From DASQPR01 sp963836785 (lineage in GTDB: Bacteria > Actinomycetota > Actinomycetes > Mycobacteriales > Micromonosporaceae): DNA of 64,000 nucleotides. Where the stretch lies: assembly GCA_963836785.1 (NCBI GenBank), contig CAWIKW010000006.1:62001-126000 (forward strand). The letters are read 5' to 3'. The notes below the pieces were generated by a model. That model was not told the DNA's origin. It made no database searches and saw only the letters and a program-made list of their open reading frames with translations. Below are positions 44,767 through 53,994 of this stretch, piece by piece. Position numbers and translations under genes: made by a program. Within the stretch, counting starts at the first letter, position 1; each line of letters opens with the position of its first letter.

Positions 44767-47428
44767 ATGCTGCTCGAACGCGAGGCGTGTCTGGCCTCCC
44801 TGGCCGAGTACGCCCAGCAGGCGCGACTCGGCAACGGTCGACTCGTGCTGATCTCCGGCGAGGCCGGTGTCGGCAAGTCGGCGTTGGTAGAGCAGTTGCA
44901 GTCCGACGTACCCGATGCGGTCTGGTCCTGGGGTGCGTGCGACGGTCTGTTCACCCCGCGTCCGCTCGGCCCGCTGTTCGACATCGCGGCGCGGCTCGGC
45001 GGCGAACTGCTGGAGCTGTGCCGTCGCGGGGCGCCCCGCGAAGAATTGTTCGGCGCGGTGCTGCGCCGCCTGGCCGATCCGCACACGTTCGACGTGGTCG
45101 TCATCGAGGACGTGCACTGGGCCGACGAGGCGACGCTGGACCTGCTGCGGTTCCTCGGCCGCCGCATCCGCGACTCGTCCGTCCTCCTCATCGCGACGTA
45201 TCGCGATGACCAGCTGACGGCGAGCGATCCGCTTCGGCTGGCGCTGGGCGAACTCGCGACGCAGCGGTCGACCCGGCGGATCAGTCCGGCACCGTTGTCG
45301 GTCGACGCCGTGGCGATCCTGGCCGACGGCAGCGGGTTCGACGCGACCGACTTGTACCGCCTGACCAGCGGCAACCCGTTCTTTCTGACCGAGGTGATCC
45401 AGGCCGGCCCGGGCACGGTCTCACCGTCAGCGCGCGACGCGGTGCTCGCACGGCTGGGCAATCTGAGCGTCGCGGCGCGCCGCGTCGTCGATGCCGGAGC
45501 GCTCATCGGCACGCGTTTGGAGCCCGCGCTGCTGGCCGCGGTCACCCCAGGTGCTCCGGGCGTCCTCGACGAGATCCTCGACTCCGGCTTCTTCGTCGTT
45601 GATGGCGACTGGGTCCGTTTTCGCCACGAGATAGCCCGTCTGGCGGTCGAGCAATCGCTCGCGGCCCACCGCCAGCGTGCACTTCACGCCCGGATCTTCG
45701 ACGCCCTGTCTCGGCAGGGCTGCGACGACGATGCGCAATTGGCGTTCCACGCCGAGGGCGCCGGCGACGCGACCGGCGTGTTACGTCACGCGCCGCGGGC
45801 CGCGCGCCACGCCGCCGGTTTGGCATCGCATCGCGAGGCCGCGAAACAGTACGAACGTGCATTGCGTTACTCGGCCGGCACCGAGCCGGCGGTCGCGGCG
45901 GAACTCCACGACGGGCTGGCGTTCGAGGCGTCGCTGATCGATCGATTCCAGGATGCCGCGGACGCACGGATCCAGGCACTGGAGCTGTGGCGTCGGGCCG
46001 GCAATGAGCTGCGCGAAGGCGACACGATGCGGCGGCTCTCGCGCACCATGTGGCGCCTGTGTCGCGGGGAAGACGCGTTGGCAGCGGCGGAGAACGCCGT
46101 GGCGATTCTCGAGCCGCTCGGTTCCACTGGCGAGCTGGCCTGGGCGTACGCGAATCTGGCCAACCAACAGATGCTGTACGCCGAACACACGGCCGCGATC
46201 GACCTTGCCCGGCGGGCGCTGGCGATCGCCGAACCGATAGAGATGTTCGAGGTGCTGAGCGACGCCCTGAACACCCAGGCATGCGCCACGGCGTCGAGCG
46301 ACGGCGACTGGGCACCGCTCCTGCACCGTTCGCTCGAGATCGCCGTCTCGCGCGGCGTCGAGGAGCAGGCGGGCCGGGCGTACGCGAACCTCTACATGCT
46401 GTTCTGCGACGAGCGACGGTTTCCCGAGGCTGACCGCTACTTCGTCGACGGGCTGGCCTACTGCACCGAGCACGACATCGGCACGTTCGCGACCTGCTTG
46501 CGGGGCGAGCGCACCGTCACCCTGGAACGGACCGGACAATGGCCCGAGTCCGCGGCGCTCAGCGCCCAGCTGCTCGACCAGGTCGCGTCTCCGATCAACC
46601 GGATCAACCCGTTGCTCAGCCTCGGCCGGATCCGGGCCCGCCGCGGCGAGCCACGCGCATGGGAATGCCTCGACGAGGTGGCGACGGCCGCCGACGGATC
46701 CGGCGAGCCGAACTGGGTCGCGCACGCCCGGCTCGCGCGGGCCGAGGCGGCGTTTCTCGAGGGTGATGGAGCCGCGGCCCGGCGGGAGATCGGCCGAGCC
46801 GATGAGCTGGCGGCCGGGTGCGACCGATGGCTGCGCGGCGCCATCGCCGTGTGGCGACGGCGCATCGGTGCCGCAGGCGGCGCGTCGGCCGGCCGGGACC
46901 GTCGCCGCGGGTGGCGACGTTGCCGGCTCGCCGCAGACCGCGCCAACCGGCGCCGCAGACCTGCCGGAGCCGTACAGCTTCGAGGTCGAGGGCGACCTGG
47001 ACCGTGCCGGCGATGCCTGGATGGCTCTCGGTTGCCCGTTCGAGGCGGGGATGGCGTGGCTCGGCTCCACCGATGAACACGCGCTTCGACGGGCCCTCGC
47101 GGTCTTCTCCGACCTCGGCGCGGCCGCCGCCGCCCGCATCACCCGGCAGCGGATGCGCGGGCTCGGGATCCGCTCGATTCCGGCCGGCCCACGGTCCGCG
47201 ACGCGCGCGCACCCGTTCAATCTGACCCGCCGCGAGCGGGAGGTGCTCGAGCTGATGTGCGTCGGCCACACGAACGCGGAGATTGCCGCAGACCTGTTCG
47301 TCTCGGCGAAAACGGTGGATCACCACGTCTCCGCGGTTCTCGCGAAGCTGGGCGCACCATCGCGGGGTGCGGCCGCGGCCGAGGCCGTCCGCCTCGGGCT
47401 GGTCAAGGCGGCCGCCGCGACCGCGTGA
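44767..47428 (+). pseudogene. AAA-ATPase LuxR regulator with frame change near C-terminus
   Basis: About 887 residues if the shift is ignored. The N-terminal ATPase has Walker A SGEAGVGKSALV (about 32-43) and Walker B VVVIEDVHWADEATL. A TPR-like region follows to DRWLRGAIAVWRRRIG. After about 46865 the frame turns into Arg-rich nonsense, ending at 47076. The true end is in the next frame: LPEPYSFEVEGDLDRAGDAW, GCPFEAGMAWLGSTDEHALR and the LuxR HTH (RREREVLELMCVGHTNAEIA, SAKTVDHHVSAVLAKLG). A single inserted base within 46861-46950 explains it. Without the HTH the protein could not bind DNA. The DUF4242 gene follows and may be its target. Confidence 0.85.
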
Positions 47429-47623
47429 ACGTCCTGCGCGCGAAGCTCGCCGGAGGTGCGTGACCCTCCTGCGGGCCTAGCTCGCCGGCGGGCGGCGGCG
47501 GTTCGGAGCCGCATGGCGGAAAACTGGGTAATGCTCCGCCGAATCTGGGGAATCGGTCCCGATCTCGGTTCGGCCCGGCGGCCATAACGTCGACTCGACA
47601 GCAACCGCGACCGAGGAGGCACC

Positions 47624-47875
47624 ATGCCGCTCTACATGGACGTACACACGATCGCCGGCGGGGTCTCCGCCGACGATGTCGCGCAGGCTCACATGGCTGA
47701 CCTGCAGACCCAGCCGAAGCACGACGTCCGCTACCTGCGCTACTGGGTCGCCGAGCCGGAGGGAAAGGTGTTCTGCCTGGTCGAGGCTCCCTCGGCCGAG
47801 GCCGCGTCGACCGTGCATCGCGAAGCGCACGGCCTGGTCGCCGACAGCGTCTTCCAGGTCCAAGAGGGTTCCTGA
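47624..47875 (+). CDS. DUF4242 protein
   Basis: 83 residues. YMDVHTIAGGVSADDVAQAH, then VRYLRYWVAEPEGKVFCLVE and AEAASTVHREAHGLVADSVF match DUF4242, a small ferredoxin-like fold. Conserved His and Cys residues suggest metal binding. GAGGAGGCACC precedes the ATG. It lies 195 bases after the large LuxR regulator in the same orientation, an arrangement I take as a functional link. Confidence 0.85.
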   Translation: MPLYMDVHTIAGGVSADDVAQAHMADLQTQPKHDVRYLRYWVAEPEGKVFCLVEAPSAEAASTVHREAHGLVADSVFQVQEGS

Positions 47876-48040
47876 GCCAATCCCGAGCCGATCTCGTCCG
47901 AGGGGGGCGCTAGCGCGGGCACGGTGCTAGCGGAATCGAGTCGGCGCCCCACTCACGCCGCCGTCATTCCAGGAGCGGCGGCGTGGGTGGGTCGGCTCGG
48001 CGCACGCGCGCGACGACCCTCCATCGGTACGGTGACCGAC

Positions 48041-48823
48041 GTGACCGTGGTCGACCCGCCGGGTGCCGAGACACCGCTTGCCGGAGGCCGGTGGTCGACC
48101 GGCGTGGTGCGGGTCGGCGACACCGTGCGCCGCCGGCCATCGGCGGCGTCGGGATTCGTCGCCGACCTCCTCGGCCATGTGCACGGTGCGGGCTTCCACG
48201 GCTGCCCGCGGTATCTCGGGCGCGACGATCTCGACCGCGACGTCTTCTCCTACATCCCGGGCGACGTGGTGGCGCGCTGGCGCCGCCTCGACGATGCCGA
48301 GGTGGCGGCGGCCGCTCGACTGTTACGGCAGTGGCATGACGCCACCCGCGGATTCCGGGGCGGTGGCATCGTCTGCCATCACGACCCGGGCCCGAACAAT
48401 GCCGTGTTCGTGGCCGGCCGGCCGGTCGCCTGGATCGACTTCGACTTCGCGGCGCCTGGCGACCCGATCGAGGACGTGGCCTACCTGGCGTGGTCGTGGT
48501 GCATTTCGGGCCGACCGGATCGTGGGCCGGCAGCCGAGCAGGCGCGACAGGTTCGACTGCTCGCCGATGCGTACGGTCTCGATGTCCACCGCCGGCGGCG
48601 GCTCGTACGCGCCATCGACGAGCGGCTCGAGGGCAACGTCGCGCTCTGGCGGACCGTCGGCACCGGCACGGCGGATTCGGCCGCGCAACACCCGGTCGCG
48701 CAGCATCCGGACGCTCGGCGGCGGGCGGACGAGGTTGTCGCGTGGACGCGGTCCGAACAGCGCTTTGTCGCCGAGAACGCACCTGTGTTCCAGGCTGCGC
48801 TCGACGCGGCTCGGCTCGCGTGA
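48041..48823 (+). CDS. APH-family phosphotransferase, paralogue A
   Basis: 260 residues. The kinase-like fold has IVCHHDPGPNNAVFV (catalytic Asp and Asn) and AWIDFDFAAPGDPIEDVAYL (metal Asp). The start TPLAGGRWSTGVVRVGDTVR closely resembles that of the gene at 62766, so the two are paralogues. Substrates may be aminoglycosides, macrolides or metabolites. TACGGT (48028-48033) ends 7 bases before the GTG at 48041. A GTG at 48032 is the alternative start. Confidence 0.85.
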   Translation: MTVVDPPGAETPLAGGRWSTGVVRVGDTVRRRPSAASGFVADLLGHVHGAGFHGCPRYLGRDDLDRDVFSYIPGDVVARWRRLDDAEVAAAARLLRQWHDATRGFRGGGIVCHHDPGPNNAVFVAGRPVAWIDFDFAAPGDPIEDVAYLAWSWCISGRPDRGPAAEQARQVRLLADAYGLDVHRRRRLVRAIDERLEGNVALWRTVGTGTADSAAQHPVAQHPDARRRADEVVAWTRSEQRFVAENAPVFQAALDAARLA

Positions 48824-48846
48824 TGCCTGGCGTCAGGGGAGGCTGA

Positions 48847-49377
48847 TCACCCTCCGTCGACGGCGTCCAGATCGCCGGCGTAATACTCGATGGCCGGGCG
48901 ATACCGCTGCACGTCCGGATCGCTGCTCGTCTGGGCGAGCACGGTCAGCGCGAGGCCGAGCCCGTCGTGCGCCGCTCCGAGGTTGTAGAGCGTCATCGCG
49001 AGGAACGTACGCAGGGCGGCGTTGCCCGGAAACTCGGTCAGCCCGCGCTGCAGCGTCGACCGCGCCTCCTCGTAACGACCGAGCACGCGGTACGTACTGC
49101 CCAGGCCGACATAGGCCCCGATCCGGTGTTCGGTCGCGAGACCCGACGTCAGGGCGTGCTCGTAGAACGGAACCGCCTCGGCCTCGAGACCGAGGCGATC
49201 GTGTACCCACGCGGTCTGGTAGGCGATCTCGGCGTCGTCGGGCCACTGGTGGCCGAGTGCGAGCAACCGGGTGCGGGCCGGTTCGAGCTGGCCGTCCTCG
49301 CGAAGCCGTACGGCCTGGGCCAGCGCCTCATCGCGCCGATCCGGGTCGACCGCGCCAGCGGCCGGATCATCGGTCAT
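48847..49377 (-). CDS. tetratricopeptide repeat protein
   Basis: 176 residues made of helix pairs: AVRLREDGQLEPARTRLLAL, AYQTAWVHDRLGLEAEAVPF, YVGLGSTYRVLGRYEEARST and TFLAMTLYNLGAAHDGLGLA, giving about four TPR units. TPR proteins are scaffolds; the partner is unknown. CACAAT ends 6 bases before the ATG on the coding strand, suggesting a leaderless mRNA. It is convergent with the phosphotransferase gene. Confidence 0.85.
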   Translation of the reverse strand: MTDDPAAGAVDPDRRDEALAQAVRLREDGQLEPARTRLLALGHQWPDDAEIAYQTAWVHDRLGLEAEAVPFYEHALTSGLATEHRIGAYVGLGSTYRVLGRYEEARSTLQRGLTEFPGNAALRTFLAMTLYNLGAAHDGLGLALTVLAQTSSDPDVQRYRPAIEYYAGDLDAVDGG

Positions 49378-49480
49378 CCCGGCATTGTGCCAGCCCGGCC
49401 GATCGTGAATTCGCGCCGCCGATCTGTCGATTCGTCGGCCGGCGCTTCGACGTCTATATAGCAGCCGCGATTCGCACCCG

Positions 49481-49557
49481 CGGCCCAAAACCGGCCCAAA
49501 ATCGGCCCAAAGCCGGGCCAGAGCCGGTCGATAGCCGGCCCAGAGCCGGTCCAAGAC
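49481..49557. repeat. seven tandem 11-bp units before DUF899 gene
   Basis: Seven consecutive 11-base units begin at 49481, 49492, 49503, 49514, 49525, 49536 and 49547, with consensus CGGCCCARAGC. All begin with CGG. They fill the gap between the divergent TPR and DUF899 genes. The period equals about one helical turn. Confidence 0.8.
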
Positions 49558-49595
49558 GGCTCAGGCGAGAGGACATAACGAGATGAGGAGGCACC

Positions 49596-50333
49596 GTGAC
49601 GGACGAACCAGCGGTCGTGTGGCGGGACGAATGGCTCGACGCGCGCCTGGCGCTGCTGACGAAGGAGAAGGAGTTGACCCGGCTCCGGGACGAGTGCAAC
49701 GCGGCTCGGCGGCGGCTGCCGATGGTCCGGCTCGACAAGGAGTACGTCTTCGAGGGCGACGGCGGCCGAGCCACTCTGGCGGACCTGTTCGACGGGCGCC
49801 GGCAGCTCATCGTCTATCACATGATGTGGCGATGGGATCTCGACGCCGGGTGCCCCAGCTGCTCGTTCCTCATCGACAGCATCGGTGAGCTGTCGCATCT
49901 GCACGCGGCCAACACGACGCTGGCCGTGGTGTCGCGTGGACCGTGGCCGGATCTCGACAAGTTCCGTACGCGGATGGGCTGGCGGGCACCGTTCTACTCG
50001 TCGTACGGCAGCGACTTCAACTACGACTTCCACGTCACGCTCGACGCCGACGTCGCGCCGGTGGAATACAACTACCGCTCGGCCGACGAGCTTCGCCAGC
50101 GCGGCGAGACGTGGTTTCTCGAGGGCGAGCAGCCGGGCACGAGCGTTTTCCTCCGCGACGGTGACGACGTGTTCCACACCTACTCGTCGTATGCCCGCGG
50201 CGGCGACCTGCTGCTCGGCACGTACAACTACCTCGACCTGACGCCGCTCGGACGCCAGATCCACGTCTCTGACTTTCCCCATCACGACACATACGGCACG
50301 ACGTCGGCGGTCGCCTGCGACCACCACCATTAG
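49596..50333 (+). CDS. DUF899 thioredoxin-like protein
   Basis: 245 residues. The family pattern is WLDARLALLTKEKELTRLRD, LPMVRLDKEYVFEGDGG, LIVYHMMWRWDLDAGCPSCS and FNYDFHVTLDADVAPVEYNY. GCPSCS at about residue 86 is a CxxC redox pair in a thioredoxin-like fold, so a thiol oxidoreductase role is likely, with unknown partner. It ends in DHHH. The GTG at 49596 follows GAGGAGGC. Confidence 0.88.
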   Translation: MTDEPAVVWRDEWLDARLALLTKEKELTRLRDECNAARRRLPMVRLDKEYVFEGDGGRATLADLFDGRRQLIVYHMMWRWDLDAGCPSCSFLIDSIGELSHLHAANTTLAVVSRGPWPDLDKFRTRMGWRAPFYSSYGSDFNYDFHVTLDADVAPVEYNYRSADELRQRGETWFLEGEQPGTSVFLRDGDDVFHTYSSYARGGDLLLGTYNYLDLTPLGRQIHVSDFPHHDTYGTTSAVACDHHH

Positions 50334-50356
50334 GCCGGACGCGACGCGTCCGAAGA

Positions 50357-50878
50357 TCAATGGCGAGCCATGGTACGGGTAAATCCTTCGGTTTCGCGGC
50401 GCAGGATCCGTGCCATGGCACCGGTCTTCCCTAGACGCGCCAGTTCCGGCGGCGGCACGACAAGCACCCGGCAGTGAGCCCGACGCACACAGCGCCGGAC
50501 GACCAACGTCCGGGTCGGCCACCAGAAACCGTCGGCCGGTCCGCCGATGACGAGCAGGTCGTCCGGCCGATCGGCCTGTGCGACCAGCACCTTCTCGGGC
50601 ATCCCCTCGACGACGACCAATTCGGTCGGCACATCGGCTGGCGGTCCGCCCATCGCGGTGACGAACGCCCGCGTGAGCGTCCGCACGGCCTGGCTGGAGA
50701 TCTCCCGTCGCCACCGTGCCACGCCCGGCTCCCGTGCACTGGCCCGATAGGCCCACGCGCGGACGCCGACCAGTGGAACCTCGCGGGTCCGAGCCTCGGC
50801 CACGGCGACCCGCAGCGCCTCAAGGCCGGCGAGCGATTCGCTGACGCCGACGACGACGCGCTTGATCTGAGTGCTCAT
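50357..50878 (-). CDS. universal stress protein
   Basis: 173 residues. The Usp fold shows RVVVGVSESLAGLEALRVAV, ARTREVPLVGVRAW, DDLLVIGGPADGFW and CRVLVVPPPE. The glycine-rich ATP-binding loop (GxxGx9GS) is incomplete, as in Usp proteins that do not bind ATP. The C-terminal 30 residues are a basic extension. A GGGGGACTT site precedes the ATG at 50878. Confidence 0.8.
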   Translation of the reverse strand: MSTQIKRVVVGVSESLAGLEALRVAVAEARTREVPLVGVRAWAYRASAREPGVARWRREISSQAVRTLTRAFVTAMGGPPADVPTELVVVEGMPEKVLVAQADRPDDLLVIGGPADGFWWPTRTLVVRRCVRRAHCRVLVVPPPELARLGKTGAMARILRRETEGFTRTMARH

Positions 50879-51113
50879 CGAAGTCCCCCGGCTTCGCGGA
50901 CGGGGTGGAATGCGGATCCGGCACGCCGACGGCGGACCGGCCCACACAGATGCTGTGCCACCCCCGGCACCCCATCAGTGTCGCGCGAATAACGCGTTCG
51001 CGCTGGCCGTATCGACCCTCGTCGAACGCGGGTGTGCACACAATGGCCCCGATCGCGGCTGGATGCCGGCGAGTGCTCGACTATGGGGCAGCGACGTGAA
51101 GGAGGTGCATCAA

Positions 51114-52112
51114 ATGTTGGCCTGGCAGGTGAGCCACCCGGGTCCGTTGACGACCCGACCGCTGACCCGGGTCGAACGCGACGTACCCGAACCAGGCCCC
51201 GGCGAGCTTCGGGTCCGGATCTCGGCGTGCGCGGTGTGCCGGACCGATCTGCACGTCACGGAGGGTGACCTTCCGGTGCACCGGTCGCCGGTGATCCCGG
51301 GCCACGAGATCGTCGGCTACGTCGATCGGGTAGGTCCCGGCGTCACCGGGTTCACCGACGGTGATCGAGTCGGTGTCGCCTGGCTGAGGCACACGGATGA
51401 CACGTGCGTCTACTGCCAACGCGGTGCGGAGAACCTGTGCCCGGATTCGCGTTACACGGGTTGGGACGCCGACGGTGGTTACGCCGAGTTCACGACGGCA
51501 CCGGCCGACTATGTCTACCGGCTCCCCGGCGGCTACTCGGACGCGCAGACGGCTCCGCTGCTCTGCGCCGGCATCATCGGCTACCGAGCGCTGCGCCGCT
51601 CCGAGCTACCTCGCGGCGGCCGCCTCGGCCTGTACGGATTCGGCGCATCCGCACACCTCGCCGCACAGGTCGCCCTGGCCGAGGGTGCGCGCGTGCACGT
51701 GCTGACCCGGGCCGAGCCGGCCCGACAGTTGGCGCTAGACCTCGGCGCGGCGTCGGCCGGCGACGCCTATGCCAAGCCGCCCGAGCCGCTCGACGCGGCC
51801 ATCCTCTTCGCACCGGTCGGCGACCTGGTGCCAGTCGCGCTCGAAGCCCTGGACCGAGGCGGCACGCTGGCGATCGCCGGTATCCATCTCACGGACATCC
51901 CGTCGCTCGACTATGAGCGGCACCTCTTCCAGGAACGTACGCTGCGCAGCGTGACGGCCAATACCCGCACCGACGGCCGGGAGTTTCTCGCCTTCGCCGC
52001 CGAGCACCACCTCGACGTCACGACGACGCCCTATCCACTGTCGCGAGCCGACGAGGCACTTGACGATCTCGCCGGCGACCGGGTGGAGGGTGCGGCCGTC
52101 CTCATTCCCTGA
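51114..52112 (+). CDS. zinc-dependent alcohol dehydrogenase-like protein
   Basis: 332 residues of the medium-chain dehydrogenase family. The catalytic zinc site is present (CAVCRTDLH, IPGHEIVGYV). The structural zinc loop reads TDDTCVYCQRGAENLC, where the normal TCGxCxxC has lost its first Cys to Asp. The coenzyme domain has LYGFGASAHLAAQVALAEGA and QLALDLGAA. It would oxidise alcohols or reduce aldehydes with NAD(P). GGAGGTG lies 6 bases before the ATG at 51114. The missing Cys may weaken the structural zinc. Confidence 0.9.
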   Translation: MLAWQVSHPGPLTTRPLTRVERDVPEPGPGELRVRISACAVCRTDLHVTEGDLPVHRSPVIPGHEIVGYVDRVGPGVTGFTDGDRVGVAWLRHTDDTCVYCQRGAENLCPDSRYTGWDADGGYAEFTTAPADYVYRLPGGYSDAQTAPLLCAGIIGYRALRRSELPRGGRLGLYGFGASAHLAAQVALAEGARVHVLTRAEPARQLALDLGAASAGDAYAKPPEPLDAAILFAPVGDLVPVALEALDRGGTLAIAGIHLTDIPSLDYERHLFQERTLRSVTANTRTDGREFLAFAAEHHLDVTTTPYPLSRADEALDDLAGDRVEGAAVLIP

Positions 52113-52139
52113 CCACGTACCTCACGTATGGTCGGCGAC

Positions 52140-52700
52140 ATGGCTGACGCTGTCGTCGTTCCGGGCGGGATGTTCGGACCGGCGGCCGGGTTGCTCATGT
52201 ACGCTGCCGCGGTCGCAGAGCGGCGCGGGGCAACAGTGCATCGGCATTCGTGGTCCGAGCAGCCGACCAGGCCGTTCGAGCCGGACATCGAGGCCTGGGT
52301 GTGCAACGAGATCCGGCCGGTGCTCGACGCCGTCGGCGGCACGCCACTGGTGATCGCGAAGTCGCTCGGGTCGCATGCGGCGACGCTCGCGGCCGAGCGC
52401 CGCCTGCCGGCGGTGTGGCTCACGCCGATTCTGACCGTGCCCTGGATCGCCGCCGCCTTGAGTCGCGCGACCGCCCCATTCCTGCTCGTAGGCGGCACCG
52501 CCGACACGATGTGGGACGGCGCCGTGGCCCGTCGCCTGTCACCGTACGTGCTGGAGGTCGAGGGCGCCGACCACGGCATGTACGTCCCGGGTCCGCTGAC
52601 GAACTCGATCGCTGTACTCGGCCGCGTGGTCACCGCGATGGATGAGTTCTTCGACGCGATCGGCTGGCCGGAAAGCTCTGAAGCGACGCGCGGAGGCTAA
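52140..52700 (+). CDS. small alpha/beta hydrolase
   Basis: 186 residues. VVVPGGMFGPAAGLLMYAAA, the nucleophile elbow IAKSLGSHAATLAA (Ser), the acid in LLVGGTADTMWD and His in EGADHGMYVPG give a full triad in a compact lid-less fold. Substrate is unknown. TATGGT (52127-52132) ends 7 bases before the ATG at 52140, so the mRNA is likely leaderless. The ATG at 52128 is inside that hexamer and less likely. Its stop overlaps the end of the ackA gene on the other strand. Confidence 0.8.
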   Translation: MADAVVVPGGMFGPAAGLLMYAAAVAERRGATVHRHSWSEQPTRPFEPDIEAWVCNEIRPVLDAVGGTPLVIAKSLGSHAATLAAERRLPAVWLTPILTVPWIAAALSRATAPFLLVGGTADTMWDGAVARRLSPYVLEVEGADHGMYVPGPLTNSIAVLGRVVTAMDEFFDAIGWPESSEATRGG

Positions 52701-53875
52701 CCGCGGGGACGGAGTAACGTCACGATCTCGTCGGCGATGGCCTGTTCCTCGTCGGTCGCGACGACGCAGACGGCGACGCGACTCGTCGCCGCCGAGATCA
52801 CGCACGGTGCCAGCGCACCGGCGTTGGCGGTGTCGTCGACCTCGATGCCGAGCGGCGCGAGTCCGTCCAGCGCACGACCGCGTACGACCGCGCTGTGCTC
52901 CCCCACTCCGGCGGTGAACACGATCGCGTCGAGCCGGCCGAGCACGGCGTGGTACGCGCCGATGTAGCTTCGGATCCGTCGGCAGTAGACATTGAGCGCC
53001 AGCTCCGCATCGGAGTCGCCATCGGCCGCTCGTTGTTGCACGGTGCGTACGTCGTTGTGGCCGGACAGCCCGACGAGCCCGGACCGCTTCTCGTACACCG
53101 CGTCGATCTCGTCGGTGGCCCAGCCGGCGCGTACGAGGTGGAACGTGATCGCCGGGTCGAGATCGCCGCTCCGAGCGCCCATGACCAGACCAGCCAGCGG
53201 GGTCATGCCCATCGACGTGTCGACGCTCACTCCGTCCGCAAGCGCGGTGGCACTGGCGCCGTTGCCCAGATGGAGGACGATCATGTTGAGTCCGTCCGCC
53301 GGTCGTCCGAGCAGCTCGGCCGCGCGGTCGCGTACGTACCGGACGGAGATGCCGTGGAATCCGTACCGTCGAATGCCATGCGCGGCCGCGACGGCCCGGT
53401 CGATCGCGTAGGTGGACGCGGCCTCGGGCAGCGTGGCGTGAAACGCGGTGTCGAACACCGCGACGTGCGGAACGTCGGCGAACGCGGCTCGAGCGGCACG
53501 GATGACCGCGAGCGCCGCCGGGTTGTGCGCCGGCGCCAGCGGCGTCCATCGGTCGATCGTGGCCAGCACGTCATCGTCGATCACCGTCGGCGATCGCAGC
53601 TCCGTGCCGCCGTGAACGACGCGGTGGCCGACCGCCCACGGTTCGCCGACCGCCGACGGTTCGCCGACCGCCGACGGTTCGCCGGCGCGTCCGGCGGTGC
53701 CCGAGCGAAGGTCGGCCAGCGCCGACGTGACCGCGGCGCCATAGTCCTCGGGACCGCCGCGCTCACCGATGTGCTCGACAATGCCGGCCCGGATATCGTG
53801 GTCGCCCGCGATCAGCCGGTACTTGAGAGTGGACGAGCCCGCGTTGAACACCAGGATCGGCGACGCTTCAACCAT
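52697..53875 (-). CDS. ackA: acetate kinase
   Basis: 392 residues, the usual length. ILVFNAGSSTLKYRLIAG, GHRVVHGGTELRSPTVIDDD, VAVFDTAFHATLPEAASTYA, RRYGFHGISVRYV, HLGNGASATALADGVSVDTS and FTAGVGEHS are all present. It converts acetyl phosphate and ADP to acetate and ATP. TAGCGT ends 7 bases before the ATG on the coding strand (leaderless). Residues about 67-84 hold a three-fold GEPSAV-type repeat not expected in the family. It is divergent from phosphoketolase, its metabolic partner. Confidence 0.95.
   Translation of the reverse strand: MVEASPILVFNAGSSTLKYRLIAGDHDIRAGIVEHIGERGGPEDYGAAVTSALADLRSGTAGRAGEPSAVGEPSAVGEPWAVGHRVVHGGTELRSPTVIDDDVLATIDRWTPLAPAHNPAALAVIRAARAAFADVPHVAVFDTAFHATLPEAASTYAIDRAVAAAHGIRRYGFHGISVRYVRDRAAELLGRPADGLNMIVLHLGNGASATALADGVSVDTSMGMTPLAGLVMGARSGDLDPAITFHLVRAGWATDEIDAVYEKRSGLVGLSGHNDVRTVQQRAADGDSDAELALNVYCRRIRSYIGAYHAVLGRLDAIVFTAGVGEHSAVVRGRALDGLAPLGIEVDDTANAGALAPCVISAATSRVAVCVVATDEEQAIADEIVTLLRPRG
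53628..53681. repeat. in-frame 18-bp triplication in ackA
   Basis: CCGACCGCCGACGGTTCG occurs at 53646 and 53664 and with one change at 53628. It encodes three copies of six residues (GEPSAV, GEPSAV, GEPWAV) without breaking the frame. Confidence 0.9.
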
Positions 53876-53994
53876 GCTCTTCACGCTACGGCCCGCCGAC
53901 GCGCGTTGCCTGGTTCACGTGCCGGCCTCACGGGTAGCTGCTTGACTGGTCCGTGGCGACGGCACGGCCACGACGAGCCGGAGGTGACGGCGGC

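Noticed and set aside
49481..49557. possible replication iterons
   Set aside because: The units are only 11 bp, very G/C-rich and degenerate, with no replication gene or A/T-rich melting region nearby.
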